A DNA stretch of 64,000 nucleotides from NCBI GenBank assembly GCA_020436085.1, contig JAGQYM010000014.1, positions 27,123 through 91,122 of the forward strand, given 5' to 3'. The DNA comes from Cyclobacteriaceae bacterium (GTDB lineage: Bacteria; Bacteroidota; Bacteroidia; Cytophagales; Cyclobacteriaceae). The notes under the pieces are model-generated. The model was not told the origin of the DNA and did no database searches. It saw only the letters and a list, made by a program, of their open reading frames with translations. Of the stretch, positions 34,737 through 43,906 are shown piece after piece. Positions within the stretch are counted from its first letter, which is position 1, and each line of letters starts with the position of its first letter. A program made the translations under genes and the position numbers.

Positions 34737-35461
34737 TTCAGGTCTTTGCCAAGGAGTTCAATAGTTTCCTCAATTCGCTCATCGCTTATATTGTTATCGC
34801 TGTTTTCCTTGTAGGCATTGGGCTCCTCATTTGGGTATTTCCAGAAACTTCAGTGCTCGACTATGGCTACGCTGATCTTGACACGTTGTTCTCTCTCGGT
34901 CCCTATGTTTTTGTGTTTCTGATCCCCGCCATTACCATGAAGAGTTTTGCGGAGGAGCGAAAAATCGGAACGCTTGAGCTATTGCTCACCAAACCCCTCA
35001 CAGATTGGGACGTGGTAATTGGAAAATTCCTGGCGAGTTTTTTATTGACGGTCGTAGCCATTTTACCAACTGTCGTTTACTACTTTTCCATCTATCAATT
35101 GGGTGAACCTGTGGGCAATATTGACACACCTGGAGTCATTGGCTCATATATTGGGTTGATTTTATTAGGTGGTGTATTTTGTGCGGTTGGAATTTTTGCC
35201 AGCTCTATCACCAACAATCAAATTGTATCCTTTGTGTTGGCTGCCTTCCTTTGTATCACAATCTATTCAGGTTTCGAGTCACTTTCCTCACTTGCATCAA
35301 CAGGAACGTTGGCGTTGAGCATCAAGGAGTTTGGCATTCTATACCATTATGAGTCGCTCAGCCGAGGACTTATTGATAGCAGAGATCTTTTTTATTTTAT
35401 CTCGGTAGCTGGCATCTTGATCGTTGGTACCAAAACAGTATTAAGCAGCAGGCAGTGGTAA
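34733..35461 (+). CDS. gldF: GldF, permease of the gliding-motility ABC transporter
   Basis: A 242-aa inner-membrane protein with about six helices. The N-terminus MIQVFAKEFNSFLNSLIAY and the coupling motif EERKIGTLELLLTKPLTDWDVVIGKF (read as a family signature) are characteristic of GldF/NosY-like ABC-2 permeases. It is coupled to gldA (4-bp overlap) and to gldG (7-bp overlap). Confidence 0.9.
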   Translation: MIQVFAKEFNSFLNSLIAYIVIAVFLVGIGLLIWVFPETSVLDYGYADLDTLFSLGPYVFVFLIPAITMKSFAEERKIGTLELLLTKPLTDWDVVIGKFLASFLLTVVAILPTVVYYFSIYQLGEPVGNIDTPGVIGSYIGLILLGGVFCAVGIFASSITNNQIVSFVLAAFLCITIYSGFESLSSLASTGTLALSIKEFGILYHYESLSRGLIDSRDLFYFISVAGILIVGTKTVLSSRQW

Positions 35462-37140
35462 GTTGGAAGAGTAGAAAACTGGGAGATCTATTGATGGTGG
35501 CCAATGCATTGGCACTGGCCTGGGTGGTTAACCTTGCTTCACAGTATTATTTTTTCAGGCTTGATCTCACCGAAGAAAAGAGATACAGCATCAAGGCTCC
35601 AACACAAGATCTTTTGGAGTCGCTTGACGATGACGTGTTCATCGAGGTTTTTTTGGCCGGTGATCTGAATGCCGGATTCAAGCGTTTACAAAAGGCTATT
35701 GAAGAAACGCTCACCGAATTCAGGATTACTTCTAACAACAAAGTTCACTTCGCCTTTACTGACCCCGCTACGGCTATGGGAGAGAAGGCGCAGCGCGAGT
35801 TTATGAATGAACTTGTATCCAAAGGTGTGAATCCGACCAATGTAATAGACACAAAAAGTGGCCAACGTGTCGAGAAGCTTGTCTTCCCGGGAGTGGTGGT
35901 TTCCTATGGTGGATTTGAGAAAGGAGTTACTCTTCTTAAGGGGAACAGGGCACTGACATCAGATCAGATATTGAATCAATCGATAGAAGGCTTGGAGTAT
36001 GAGTTGGCAAACGCTATCAGTCAACTTACAACATTAGATCGGAAACGCGTGGGTTTGGTGTTGGGCCACGGAGAATTGGATAGCCTTGAAATTGCGAGTT
36101 TTAATAATGCGCTTTTAGATCAGTATGATGTTTTTAAAGTAGACATCACCAGGAAACAGGATATTGGTGACTATGATCTGATTGTGGTCAGCAAGCCAAC
36201 GAAAGCTTTTTCAGAAGTTGATAAGTTGAAGCTTGATCAATATGTGATGGGTGGTGGAAAATTGCTACTACTTCTGGATAGGATGGACGCCATCATGGAT
36301 AGTGCTTCGAGAGAGGACTACCTGGCCTTTCCTTATCAATTGAATCTGGACGATTTGTTATTTAAATATGGTGTTCGAATCAATCCGGATTTAGTTCAGG
36401 ATCTCCTATCTGCCCGTTATCCTATTGTCACAGGACAGGTAGGAGGCAAACCTCAGATGACTCAGTTGGAATGGCCTTTCTTTCCGCTGATCAATCAATA
36501 TACTGATCATCCAGTGGGAAGAAATCTGGATGCTGCGATTTTGAGATTTGTGAGCAGCATTGACACCGTAAAGGCAGTTGGAGTTAAGAAGACACCGCTG
36601 ATGTTTACTTCTCCAGCATCTCGTAAGTTGGGAGCGCCTGTTCAGGTGAGTGTAAACGACTTGCGACAACAACTAGATCCTGTGCGTTTCCAATCGGGCC
36701 CGATTCCTGTGGCCTATCTCCTGGAAGGTCATTTCACATCATTATACAAAGACCGTTTCCTCCCGGAAGGTTTAGACTCCATTCAATTTGTTGACCAGAG
36801 TGTGGATACCAAAATAATTGTTGTGGCAGACGGAGATATCGTTCGAAACGATATCAACCCGCGCACACGTCAACCACAGCAGTTGGGATTTGATGCTGTG
36901 TCGTCTTATACTTTTGCCAACCAGGATTTGTTGCTCAATATGGTGTCATTTCTGGTTGAAGAAAACGGACTGATCACTACAAGAAACAAGGAGGTAAAAA
37001 TTCGACCTCTTAATAAAACCAAAATAGCCGAAGAGCGGGCATACTGGCAAGTGGTGAATCTGGTGGTGCCTGTGGTTCTGCTAGTTTTGTATGGTTTGGT
37101 CAGAGCCTATTTGCGAAAGAGAAAATACACACTGCATTGA
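35455..37140 (+). CDS. gldG: GldG, auxiliary subunit of the gliding-motility ABC transporter
   Basis: A 561-aa protein starting at a GTG (35455) that overlaps the gldF stop. The next in-frame ATG is 13 codons in and would remove residues before the first membrane helix, so GTG is preferred. One helix at about residues 13-32 is followed by the GldG signature FFRLDLTEEKRYSI, a large extracytoplasmic region of the ABC_transp_aux type (LGHGELDSLEI, LLLLDRMDAIMDS), and a C-terminal helix at about 538-555. It completes the GldAFG complex in the cytoplasmic membrane. Confidence 0.92.
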   Translation: MVSWKSRKLGDLLMVANALALAWVVNLASQYYFFRLDLTEEKRYSIKAPTQDLLESLDDDVFIEVFLAGDLNAGFKRLQKAIEETLTEFRITSNNKVHFAFTDPATAMGEKAQREFMNELVSKGVNPTNVIDTKSGQRVEKLVFPGVVVSYGGFEKGVTLLKGNRALTSDQILNQSIEGLEYELANAISQLTTLDRKRVGLVLGHGELDSLEIASFNNALLDQYDVFKVDITRKQDIGDYDLIVVSKPTKAFSEVDKLKLDQYVMGGGKLLLLLDRMDAIMDSASREDYLAFPYQLNLDDLLFKYGVRINPDLVQDLLSARYPIVTGQVGGKPQMTQLEWPFFPLINQYTDHPVGRNLDAAILRFVSSIDTVKAVGVKKTPLMFTSPASRKLGAPVQVSVNDLRQQLDPVRFQSGPIPVAYLLEGHFTSLYKDRFLPEGLDSIQFVDQSVDTKIIVVADGDIVRNDINPRTRQPQQLGFDAVSSYTFANQDLLLNMVSFLVEENGLITTRNKEVKIRPLNKTKIAEERAYWQVVNLVVPVVLLVLYGLVRAYLRKRKYTLH

Positions 37141-38072
37141 ATCAGGAGAGAAGAAATAAAATCTTGACGATCACATTCGCTGTCCTGGTAGCAGCCGGGA
37201 TCGGTTTGCTCCTGGCCGGAAGGGATAGGGGAGAGATTAATAAGAGCTTATTCAAAATAGAAGACCTTCAGTCGGTTAATAAAATTACATTCACGTCACC
37301 CCGAGGAAGTTTTGATTTGTCTTATGACGGTGTTCGTTGGAAAGTGGGACAGTATGATGCTGACGACCAGTTGGTGACAGTTTTGTTTGCTACACTTCAA
37401 CAGGTCGAGCCAAAGAGAATGGTGTCGGCTAACCAGCGGGATGAGATAGCAGATTTAGCTGAAAAGCAAGGAACCACTTTGCAGTTGCTTAATGAGACGG
37501 TACTGATAAGGCAACTGACTGTGGTTGGCAACGACAGAAAAAGTGAGACTTATTTTTTAGATCCGAAGACAGAACCCTATGTGATGGTGATACCGGGCTA
37601 TCGGGTTTATGTAGGTGGAGTGTTTGAGGTGGGGGAACTCGGGTGGAGAGAGAAAAGAATTTTCAATTTCAACTGGCGTAATTTTAAAAAATTGGAGGCA
37701 CGTTACCCGGGGCAACCTGAGAACGGATTTGCGATCGAGGACAACGGTTCGGGATTCGATATTGTCGGTGCCGTTGAGACGGACACCACCAGGTTGAACG
37801 ACTATTTGGATGCTGTGTCGTTGCTGGTGGCCAAGGAGATTCTGCCAAAGGATAATGCATCTTACGATACCCTCAGTGAAAGACAGCCTACGGCCTCTGT
37901 GCTCATTTACGATGTGGGTGACAACGTGAGGACGCTCGATCTCTTTGCTCCCTCACGTGAGGCCAGCGAGGTCGTTGGAAGAACGGGTGAAAATGAGTTC
38001 GTTTTGTTTGACAGAGCACAGATTTTACCCATCGTGAAGACCCGGGAATACTTCAAAGAAAAGTCGCGCTAA
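37137..38072 (+). CDS. DUF4340-domain membrane-anchored protein
   Basis: A 311-aa protein with a TTG start overlapping the gldG stop (TTGA). An N-terminal helix (ILTITFAVLVAAGIGLLLAG, about residues 9-28) anchors a periplasmic beta-rich region containing duplicated motifs such as INKITFTSPRGSFDLSYDG and WKVGQYDADDQLV, typical of DUF4340. DUF4340 genes commonly follow GldG-like ABC auxiliary genes, so it is probably an accessory subunit of the same transporter. Its function has not been established. Confidence 0.8.
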   Translation: MNQERRNKILTITFAVLVAAGIGLLLAGRDRGEINKSLFKIEDLQSVNKITFTSPRGSFDLSYDGVRWKVGQYDADDQLVTVLFATLQQVEPKRMVSANQRDEIADLAEKQGTTLQLLNETVLIRQLTVVGNDRKSETYFLDPKTEPYVMVIPGYRVYVGGVFEVGELGWREKRIFNFNWRNFKKLEARYPGQPENGFAIEDNGSGFDIVGAVETDTTRLNDYLDAVSLLVAKEILPKDNASYDTLSERQPTASVLIYDVGDNVRTLDLFAPSREASEVVGRTGENEFVLFDRAQILPIVKTREYFKEKSR

Positions 38073-38164
38073 GTGCCTCAGCGCGTGCCTGAAAGTTGAT
38101 TTCCAGAATTGGTTTTTCTTCATAACTTTACCGCCATTACAACCAAAAAAACCACTGACTTACG

Positions 38165-39289
38165 ATGAAGTTTATTGTCAACTCGAGCTACCTTCTCAAG
38201 CAGCTCTCTAATATCAATGGCGTAATCACAACCAACCCTGTCGTTCCGATTCTTGAAAATTTCCTTTTTGAAATAGAAAAAAATACACTTACAGTAACGG
38301 CCTCTGACCTCCAAACTTCCATGATCACAGAAATCAATGTGGAGTCAAAGGAAAAGGGCAGTATTGCTGTGCCTGCAAGAATTTTGTTGGATACGCTGAA
38401 GAACTTACCTGATCAACCTGTCACGTTCTCTATTGACGAGTCGACCTACAGCGTTGAGATCAGTTCAGACAATGGACGTTATAAGTTGAGTGGTGAGAAT
38501 GCAACGGACTTCCCAAAGGTTCCGTCTGTATCCAACGATTTCTCAGCGATCATTTCATCTGACGTACTGGCTCGTGCTGTAAACAATACTATTTTCGCTA
38601 CGAGCAATGACGAGCTTCGCCCGGCTATGACAGGTGTGTATGTGAACCTTGGCGAGAAAAATACAACTTTTGTGGCCACCGATGGTCATCGACTGGTGCG
38701 CTATCGCAGGTCAGACATCAAGTCAGACAACGGAAATGCGATCATTATACCGCGCAAGGCATTGAACCTGTTGAAAGCAACTTTGCCTACCGAGAACACA
38801 GAAGTAAGCATCGACTTCAACATGTCAAACGCGTTTTTCAAGTTTGGAAGCATTCGCATGATTTGTCGTTTGATCGATGAGCGATTCCCGGATTATGAAA
38901 ATGTAATTCCATCTCAAAATCCTATCAAGATGACCATCAGCCGCACAGATTTGCTGGGGTCGCTGAAACGTATCGCGATTTATGCCAATAAGACTACTCA
39001 CCAGGTGAGATTGAAAATCACTGGAAGCGAACTTCAGGTGTCCGCAGAAGATCTTGACTTTTCAAACGAAGCCAACGAGCGTCTCTCTTGCGAGCATGAA
39101 GGGGAGGATATCGAAATAGGCTTCAATGCAAAGTTCCTCATTGAGATGCTCAGCAATCTTGACACAGACCAGATCAAACTCAATATGTCTGCGCCTAACA
39201 AAGCAGGTGTGATATTACCAGCAGAGAAGGACAAAGAGGAAGATATCCTTATGCTGGTGATGCCGGTGATGTTGAATCAATACGTGTAG
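38165..39289 (+). CDS. dnaN: DNA polymerase III beta subunit (sliding clamp)
   Basis: A 374-aa protein of the usual length for the clamp. The start MKFIVNSSYLLKQLSNINGV, the domain-2 segment NELRPAMTGVYVNL with ATDGHRLVRYR, and the C-terminal MLVMPVMLN are classic DnaN features. Three repeated clamp domains form a dimeric ring that holds the polymerase on DNA. It is isolated from dnaA here. A strong terminator follows. Confidence 0.97.
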   Translation: MKFIVNSSYLLKQLSNINGVITTNPVVPILENFLFEIEKNTLTVTASDLQTSMITEINVESKEKGSIAVPARILLDTLKNLPDQPVTFSIDESTYSVEISSDNGRYKLSGENATDFPKVPSVSNDFSAIISSDVLARAVNNTIFATSNDELRPAMTGVYVNLGEKNTTFVATDGHRLVRYRRSDIKSDNGNAIIIPRKALNLLKATLPTENTEVSIDFNMSNAFFKFGSIRMICRLIDERFPDYENVIPSQNPIKMTISRTDLLGSLKRIAIYANKTTHQVRLKITGSELQVSAEDLDFSNEANERLSCEHEGEDIEIGFNAKFLIEMLSNLDTDQIKLNMSAPNKAGVILPAEKDKEEDILMLVMPVMLNQYV

Positions 39290-39308
39290 GGCAATTATAT
39301 TCTTAAAC

Positions 39309-39337
39309 AAAAAAGGCATCTATAAGATGCCTTTTTT
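39309..39337. terminator. Bidirectional rho-independent terminator between dnaN and accC
   Basis: AAAAAAGGCATC (39309-39320), loop TATAA, GATGCCTTTTTT (39326-39337): a perfect 12-bp stem with a T-run on both strands. It sits between the convergent dnaN and accC genes and would end both transcripts. Confidence 0.92.
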
Positions 39338-39354
39338 GTTCACTCACGTTGCAG

Positions 39355-40704
39355 TTACTTTAACTGCGAGAAGTCGAAGTCGGTCTCCAGAAACTTTGTA
39401 GTGAATTTTCCTGAGCGGAAAATGGCATTGTCCATCAGCTTCAGGTGAAAAGGAATCGTTGTCTTAATACCCTCAATGACAAACTCACTTAGAGCACGTT
39501 TCATCCGTGTAATTACTTCTTCTCGCGACTGACCACTTACAATCAATTTAGCGATCATTGAATCGTAGTTAGGAGGAATGGTATAACCTGCATACACGTG
39601 ACTATCCACTCGCACACCGTGACCTCCCGGAAGGTGGAGATTCAAAATCTTTCCAGGAGAAGGTCTGAATCCATTTGCAGGATCTTCTGCATTGATGCGG
39701 CATTCCATCGCAAAAAGATTCGGGAAGTAGTTCTTTCCTGAAATAGGCACGCCAGCAGCTACTTTGATTTGTTCCTTTATAAGATCGTAGTCTGTTACCT
39801 CTTCGGTGATCGGGTGTTCAACCTGAATTCGGGTATTCATTTCCATGAAATAGAAGTCCCCGTGTTTGTCTACAAGAAACTCGATTGTTCCAGCCCCTTC
39901 ATAGTTGATGGCTTGTGCGCCCTTGATGGCAGCTTCCCCCATTTTTTCACGCAGTTCCTGAGGAACAATTGGAGACGGAGTTTCTTCCACCAGTTTCTGA
40001 TGACGTCTTTGCACTGAACAATCGCGCTCCGACAGGTGACATACTTTTCCGTATTGATCACCCACTACCTGTATTTCAATATGACGTGGCTCCTCAACAA
40101 ACTTCTCAAGATAGAGGCCATCGTTGCCAAAGGCTGCTGCAGATTCTCTTTTCGCATCATCCCATGCTTTTTTGAACTCGCTCTCATCGTTGATGATACG
40201 CATCCCCTTTCCACCACCACCAGCGGTGGCCTTCACTATCACAGGGTACTTTATCTGTTTAGCAAGTTTCACTCCTTGCTCCATGGACTCAAGCAAGCCA
40301 TCTGATCCCGGGATCGTTGGTACACCTGCTTTCTTCATGGTGTCCTTCGCAGTTGATTTATCGCCCATCAGGCGAATCATCTCTGGCGTAGGTCCGATAA
40401 ACTTGATTCCATATTCATGACACACGGACGAGAATTCTTCGTTCTCTGAAAGGAATCCGTAGCCCGGATGGATAGCATCAGCATTGGTGATTTCCGCAGC
40501 TGAAATGATTCGAGGAATGTTGAGGTAGGAGTCTTTGCTGGGAGGTCCACCGATACAAACGGCTTCGTCAGCGAAGCGAACGTGTAAACTTTCGCGGTCG
40601 GCAGTTGAATAGACGGCCACGGTTTTGATGTCCATCTCTTTGCAAGTGCGAATAACGCGCAATGCAATCTCTCCTCTGTTAGCTATTAATATTTTTTTAA
40701 ACAC
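39355..40704 (-). CDS. accC: Biotin carboxylase subunit of acetyl-CoA carboxylase
   Basis: A 449-aa ATP-grasp enzyme of standard AccC length. Starts [20 protein letters not shown]; glycine-rich loop [13 protein letters not shown]; the catalytic signature [19 protein letters not shown]; and active-site [16 protein letters not shown]. It carboxylates biotin on AccB with bicarbonate and ATP. Last gene of the pdxA-to-accC block on the minus strand, 48 bp after accB. Confidence 0.97.
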   Translation of the reverse strand: MFKKILIANRGEIALRVIRTCKEMDIKTVAVYSTADRESLHVRFADEAVCIGGPPSKDSYLNIPRIISAAEITNADAIHPGYGFLSENEEFSSVCHEYGIKFIGPTPEMIRLMGDKSTAKDTMKKAGVPTIPGSDGLLESMEQGVKLAKQIKYPVIVKATAGGGGKGMRIINDESEFKKAWDDAKRESAAAFGNDGLYLEKFVEEPRHIEIQVVGDQYGKVCHLSERDCSVQRRHQKLVEETPSPIVPQELREKMGEAAIKGAQAINYEGAGTIEFLVDKHGDFYFMEMNTRIQVEHPITEEVTDYDLIKEQIKVAAGVPISGKNYFPNLFAMECRINAEDPANGFRPSPGKILNLHLPGGHGVRVDSHVYAGYTIPPNYDSMIAKLIVSGQSREEVITRMKRALSEFVIEGIKTTIPFHLKLMDNAIFRSGKFTTKFLETDFDFSQLK

Positions 40705-40752
40705 GATCTTTCAATTAGTTAATCCTGAAAACCAGCAAGAAAGTTGTGATGC

Positions 40753-41322
40753 CTAGTCAGGCTCTACAAGGAAGAGAACCTGCTCGTATTCTACCGGTGA
40801 TGAATTATCCACCATTACTTTCACCACTGTTCCCGAAACTTCTGACTCGATCTCGTTGAACAGTTTCATCGCCTCGATAATACAAACCGTTTGTCCTTTG
40901 GTGATTTTGTCTCCAACAGAAGCAAAAGGAGGAGTATCAGGATTAGATGACCTGTAGAATGTTCCGATCATCGGTGATTTGATTTCAACCGTCTTGGACC
41001 CTGAAGATGATGAAGCCGGTGCAGGACTTGCTACTGGTGCTGCGCTGGGAGTAGGGGCTACCGGTGATTGCTGCACTACGGGAGGCGCGGCCACGATCGG
41101 TGCAGCTGCAGACTTAAGGACCTTTTGATCTGGTTCTCTTTTTACATGCAGCTTAAGTTCTTTTGTTTCGATATCTACTTCGTTAAGTCCAGAGTGGGCA
41201 ATGAAGTCAATGAGATCTCTGATTTCTGAAGTTTTCATTTCTGAGGAGTTTTGAGCTGTAGTTTTTTTAGAAGCAACACTTGTTGCTTTCTTGGGTGCTT
41301 CTTTTTTGGTTGTCTTTGCCAT
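40753..41322 (-). CDS. accB: Biotin carboxyl carrier protein of acetyl-CoA carboxylase
   Basis: A 189-aa protein: a Lys/Thr-rich N-terminus, the conserved IRDLIDFIAHSGLNEVDIE segment, an Ala/Pro/Ser-rich flexible linker (about residues 75-110), and the biotinyl domain with the target lysine in CIIEAMKLFNEIESEVSG. The lysine-rich start MAKTTKKEAPKKATS is longer than in E. coli AccB. Three bp separate it from efp upstream. Confidence 0.96.
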   Translation of the reverse strand: MAKTTKKEAPKKATSVASKKTTAQNSSEMKTSEIRDLIDFIAHSGLNEVDIETKELKLHVKREPDQKVLKSAAAPIVAAPPVVQQSPVAPTPSAAPVASPAPASSSSGSKTVEIKSPMIGTFYRSSNPDTPPFASVGDKITKGQTVCIIEAMKLFNEIESEVSGTVVKVMVDNSSPVEYEQVLFLVEPD

Positions 41323-41325
41323 AAG

Positions 41326-41889
41326 TTACTTAACTCGTTCCACGTATTCGCCATTAGCTGTGCTAATCTTGATATTGTCGCCTGTATTGATGAAAAGCGG
41401 TACACGTACCTCTGCACCGGTTTCCACAGTAGCGGGTTTCAAAGTTCTCGTTGCGGTATCACCTGACAATCCAGGTTCCGTATAAGTGACACTCAAATTA
41501 ACATGAGACGGAGGTTCTGCTGTAATGGGCTCCGTTCCATTTTCGAATGCGATAATAAGTGTCACTCCTTCTTTCAAAAACTTGAATGTATCACCTAATA
41601 AAACCTTGTCCAGATAAATTTGTTCAAAGGTCTGATTATCCATGCATACCAGGCTTTCACCCTCTTCGTAGAGATATTGATATTCTTTAGTCTCTACGCG
41701 CAATAAGTCCACGGAGTCACCGGGACGAAACCTGTTTTCAACGATCTTACCGGTTCTCACATTTCTCATCTTTACCTGATAAAATGCACGGAGGTTTCCG
41801 GGGGTGCGGTGGATTAATTCTTCCACCTTTACCACTTCACCGTTGTATCGAATAAAATTCCCTTTACTTAAATCAGAAACGTTTGCCAT
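41326..41889 (-). CDS. efp: Translation elongation factor P
   Basis: A 187-aa protein of exact EF-P length with KOW-like domain I, OB domain II and the C-terminal signature KPATVETGAEVRVPLFINTGD. It relieves ribosomes stalled at polyproline stretches. The domain I loop reads HRTPGNLRAF: the position occupied by the modified Lys34 in E. coli (PGK) or by a rhamnosylated Arg in other bacteria is Asn. No modification enzyme gene is nearby. Between fabH and accB in a compact operon. Confidence 0.96.
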   Translation of the reverse strand: MANVSDLSKGNFIRYNGEVVKVEELIHRTPGNLRAFYQVKMRNVRTGKIVENRFRPGDSVDLLRVETKEYQYLYEEGESLVCMDNQTFEQIYLDKVLLGDTFKFLKEGVTLIIAFENGTEPITAEPPSHVNLSVTYTEPGLSGDTATRTLKPATVETGAEVRVPLFINTGDNIKISTANGEYVERVK

Positions 41890-41939
41890 AAAAAAATCAG
41901 CCTATAATTTACAAATCAATAGAATAATATCAAGGTTAC

Positions 41940-42938
41940 TTATTTGGAGTCGTAAGCCCACTTCACGTAGATGGCACCCCACGTAAATCCGCCACCAAAA
42001 GCAGCGATGACGAGGTTATCTCCTTTTTTCAACTTCTTTTCATAATCCCAGAGCAGCAAAGGAATTGTTCCACCAGTTGTATTGCCATAGCGCTCAATGT
42101 TCATCATCACTTTATCCTCAGTTATTCCCATTCTGGAAGCAGTGGCATCAATGATTCTTTTATTAGCTTGGTGTGGGGCCAACCATGCGATATCATCGGC
42201 TTTCAGTTTGTTGCGATCCATAATCTTAGCAGCGAAGTCTGCCATGTTAGTCACGGCAAACTTGAAGACTGCGGAACCTTCCTGATAAACGAAATGCTGT
42301 CTGGCATCGACTGACTCATGCGTTGCGGGAATGCGGCTACCACCTGCTTTCATATGCAAGAACTGAGCGCCTGTTCCATCACTCTTGTGGATGGAATCAA
42401 CAATGCCTACATCTTCAGTTGTTGGCTCTAGCAAAACGCAACCGGCTCCATCACCAAAAATGATACAGGTGGTGCGGTCGGTATAGTCGAGGATGGCTGA
42501 CATCTTATCGCCACCGATCACTACCACTTTTTTGTAGGCGCCCGATTCGATGAATTGGGCTCCCGTGGTGAGGGCATAAATAAAACCTGAACAAGCAGCG
42601 CCAACATCAAAACTGAATGCGTTGACGGCACCTACTTCTGCAGCTACAAGGTTAGCAGCAGCAGGAAAGGGCATATCTGGCGTGATCGTAGCAAAGATGA
42701 TCAGATCGATTTCCTTTGGATCGATTCCGGTTTTTGCTATCATGTTTTGTACAGCCTTTGCACCCATGTAAGAGACACCAAGGTTTTCTCCTTTAAGGAT
42801 TCTACGTTCCTTTATTCCCGTGCGACTGGTGATCCACTCATCGCTGGTCTCCACCATCGTTTCGAGTTCCTGGTTAGTGAGGATGTAGTCTGGCACATAT
42901 CCACCTACTCCGGTTATGGCTGCTCTAACTTTGCTCAT
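41940..42938 (-). CDS. fabH: Beta-ketoacyl-ACP synthase III
   Basis: A 332-aa condensing enzyme that starts fatty-acid chains from an acyl-CoA and malonyl-ACP. The catalytic triad is visible: Cys in DVGAACSGFIYAL (about residue 114), His in WLAPHQANKRIIDA (about 253) and Asn in RYGNTTGGTIPLLL (about 283). Ends GAIYVKWAYDSK. It heads the fabH-efp-accB-accC segment, and a terminator-like hairpin separates it from rpmF. Confidence 0.96.
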   Translation of the reverse strand: MSKVRAAITGVGGYVPDYILTNQELETMVETSDEWITSRTGIKERRILKGENLGVSYMGAKAVQNMIAKTGIDPKEIDLIIFATITPDMPFPAAANLVAAEVGAVNAFSFDVGAACSGFIYALTTGAQFIESGAYKKVVVIGGDKMSAILDYTDRTTCIIFGDGAGCVLLEPTTEDVGIVDSIHKSDGTGAQFLHMKAGGSRIPATHESVDARQHFVYQEGSAVFKFAVTNMADFAAKIMDRNKLKADDIAWLAPHQANKRIIDATASRMGITEDKVMMNIERYGNTTGGTIPLLLWDYEKKLKKGDNLVIAAFGGGFTWGAIYVKWAYDSK

Positions 42939-42975
42939 GATTTGCTTCTTCTGGTGTGGTATTGTTTAAAAAACA

Positions 42976-43002
42976 AATGCCCGATTGAATCAATCGAGCA
43001 TT
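42976..43002 (-). terminator. Terminator-like hairpin between rpmF and fabH
   Basis: On the minus strand AATGCTCGAT, loop TGATTCA, ATCGGGCATT is followed by TGTTTTTT. The 27-bp palindrome has one mismatched position. It lies 85 bp after the rpmF stop and 38 bp before fabH, so it ends or attenuates the ribosomal transcript before the fatty-acid genes. Confidence 0.7.
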
Positions 43003-43086
43003 CGATAAAATATTTCTCCTTTAGTTCTTGTTATGCTTCAACAAAAGGATCATGCTGTTTTTCTTTTCAGAAAGACTTTGCATGAA

Positions 43087-43278
43087 TTAAGCCAAAACCT
43101 CTTTCTCCATTACTACATTTCCTCTGTAGTAAAGTTTCCCTTCCAGCCAAAAGGCGCGGTGAGGCAGATGTTGCTCACCAGTTGTAGGGCAAATTGTAAA
43201 TTGTTTTGGTTCAGCTTTATAGTGCGTTCTTCTTTTATCCCTTCTTGTCTTCGAGATTTTTCGTTTTGGATGTGCCAT
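43087..43278 (-). CDS. rpmF: 50S ribosomal protein L32
   Basis: A 63-aa basic protein: [20 protein letters not shown] is the L32 N-terminus. The zinc-ribbon region, which in many L32 proteins has two CxxC pairs, has a single Cys here ([16 protein letters not shown]), so this is a zinc-independent form. It lies 12 bp downstream of the DUF177 gene, a pairing conserved across bacteria. Confidence 0.95.
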   Translation of the reverse strand: MAHPKRKISKTRRDKRRTHYKAEPKQFTICPTTGEQHLPHRAFWLEGKLYYRGNVVMEKEVLA

Positions 43279-43290
43279 GCCTAGATTGTT

Positions 43291-43800
43291 TTACTTTAAC
43301 TTCTTTAACTTATCCCATATCGGGTTTACTTCTTCTTCCTTATGTTCTCCATCTGTGGAAGAAGTATATATCATCTTACCTTCTTCCGACCCTTCTTCCT
43401 GCTGAAAACGGGGGTGTAACTTTTTCATCGGAATTGCCAGGCCGATAAATTCATACACCAATTGCCCCAAATCCAGGCTGGTGCGGTCTCTGCTGATCAC
43501 GGTGATCTCATCAGTCAAATCTTCTTCCTCTTCGCCATACTTGAAGATCATCTTCTTATCCATGCTAATGGGATAATCAAATTCTTCCAGGCTTCGATCA
43601 CAGGTCAGCCGAACGCTACCTTCTATTTTAAGCTCAGTTTCGATGAACGTTTCATGCTTATCGAGCATGACATCTACCTCAAATTTTCCCCCAGGTACGA
43701 ATCCGTGCCCATATTCCTCCAAAAAACGGTCATCCAGCGAAAAACTGAAATGATGGGCCTTCAACTCCAGCCCCACGATATTAATGTTCAGTGGCTTCAT
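43291..43800 (-). CDS. DUF177 / YceD-family protein
   Basis: A 169-aa protein with the features of the YceD family: a conserved RLTCDRSLEEFDYPI core, an acidic central stretch (KYGEEEEDLTDEI), the DLGQLVYEFIGLAIPMKKLHP segment and a short WDKLKKL C-terminus. YceD accompanies rpmF in most bacteria and is linked to 23S rRNA or ribosome metabolism; in plants the homologue is needed for 23S rRNA accumulation. It precedes rpmF in the same transcript. Confidence 0.9.
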   Translation of the reverse strand: MKPLNINIVGLELKAHHFSFSLDDRFLEEYGHGFVPGGKFEVDVMLDKHETFIETELKIEGSVRLTCDRSLEEFDYPISMDKKMIFKYGEEEEDLTDEITVISRDRTSLDLGQLVYEFIGLAIPMKKLHPRFQQEEGSEEGKMIYTSSTDGEHKEEEVNPIWDKLKKLK

Positions 43801-43906
43801 GCTGGGGTACTCTTAAAATTAGCGGGCAAATTTATCACGATTTACCGGATTTTCCCTTAGAGACGGGTGAAATTCTTGGCTTCTGCCTAACCCTCGTTCG
43901 GGGTGA

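Noticed and set aside
43462-43860. 132-aa plus-strand frame opposite DUF177
   Set aside because: Antisense to a conserved YceD-family gene in a well-known operon; no signal of coding on this strand.
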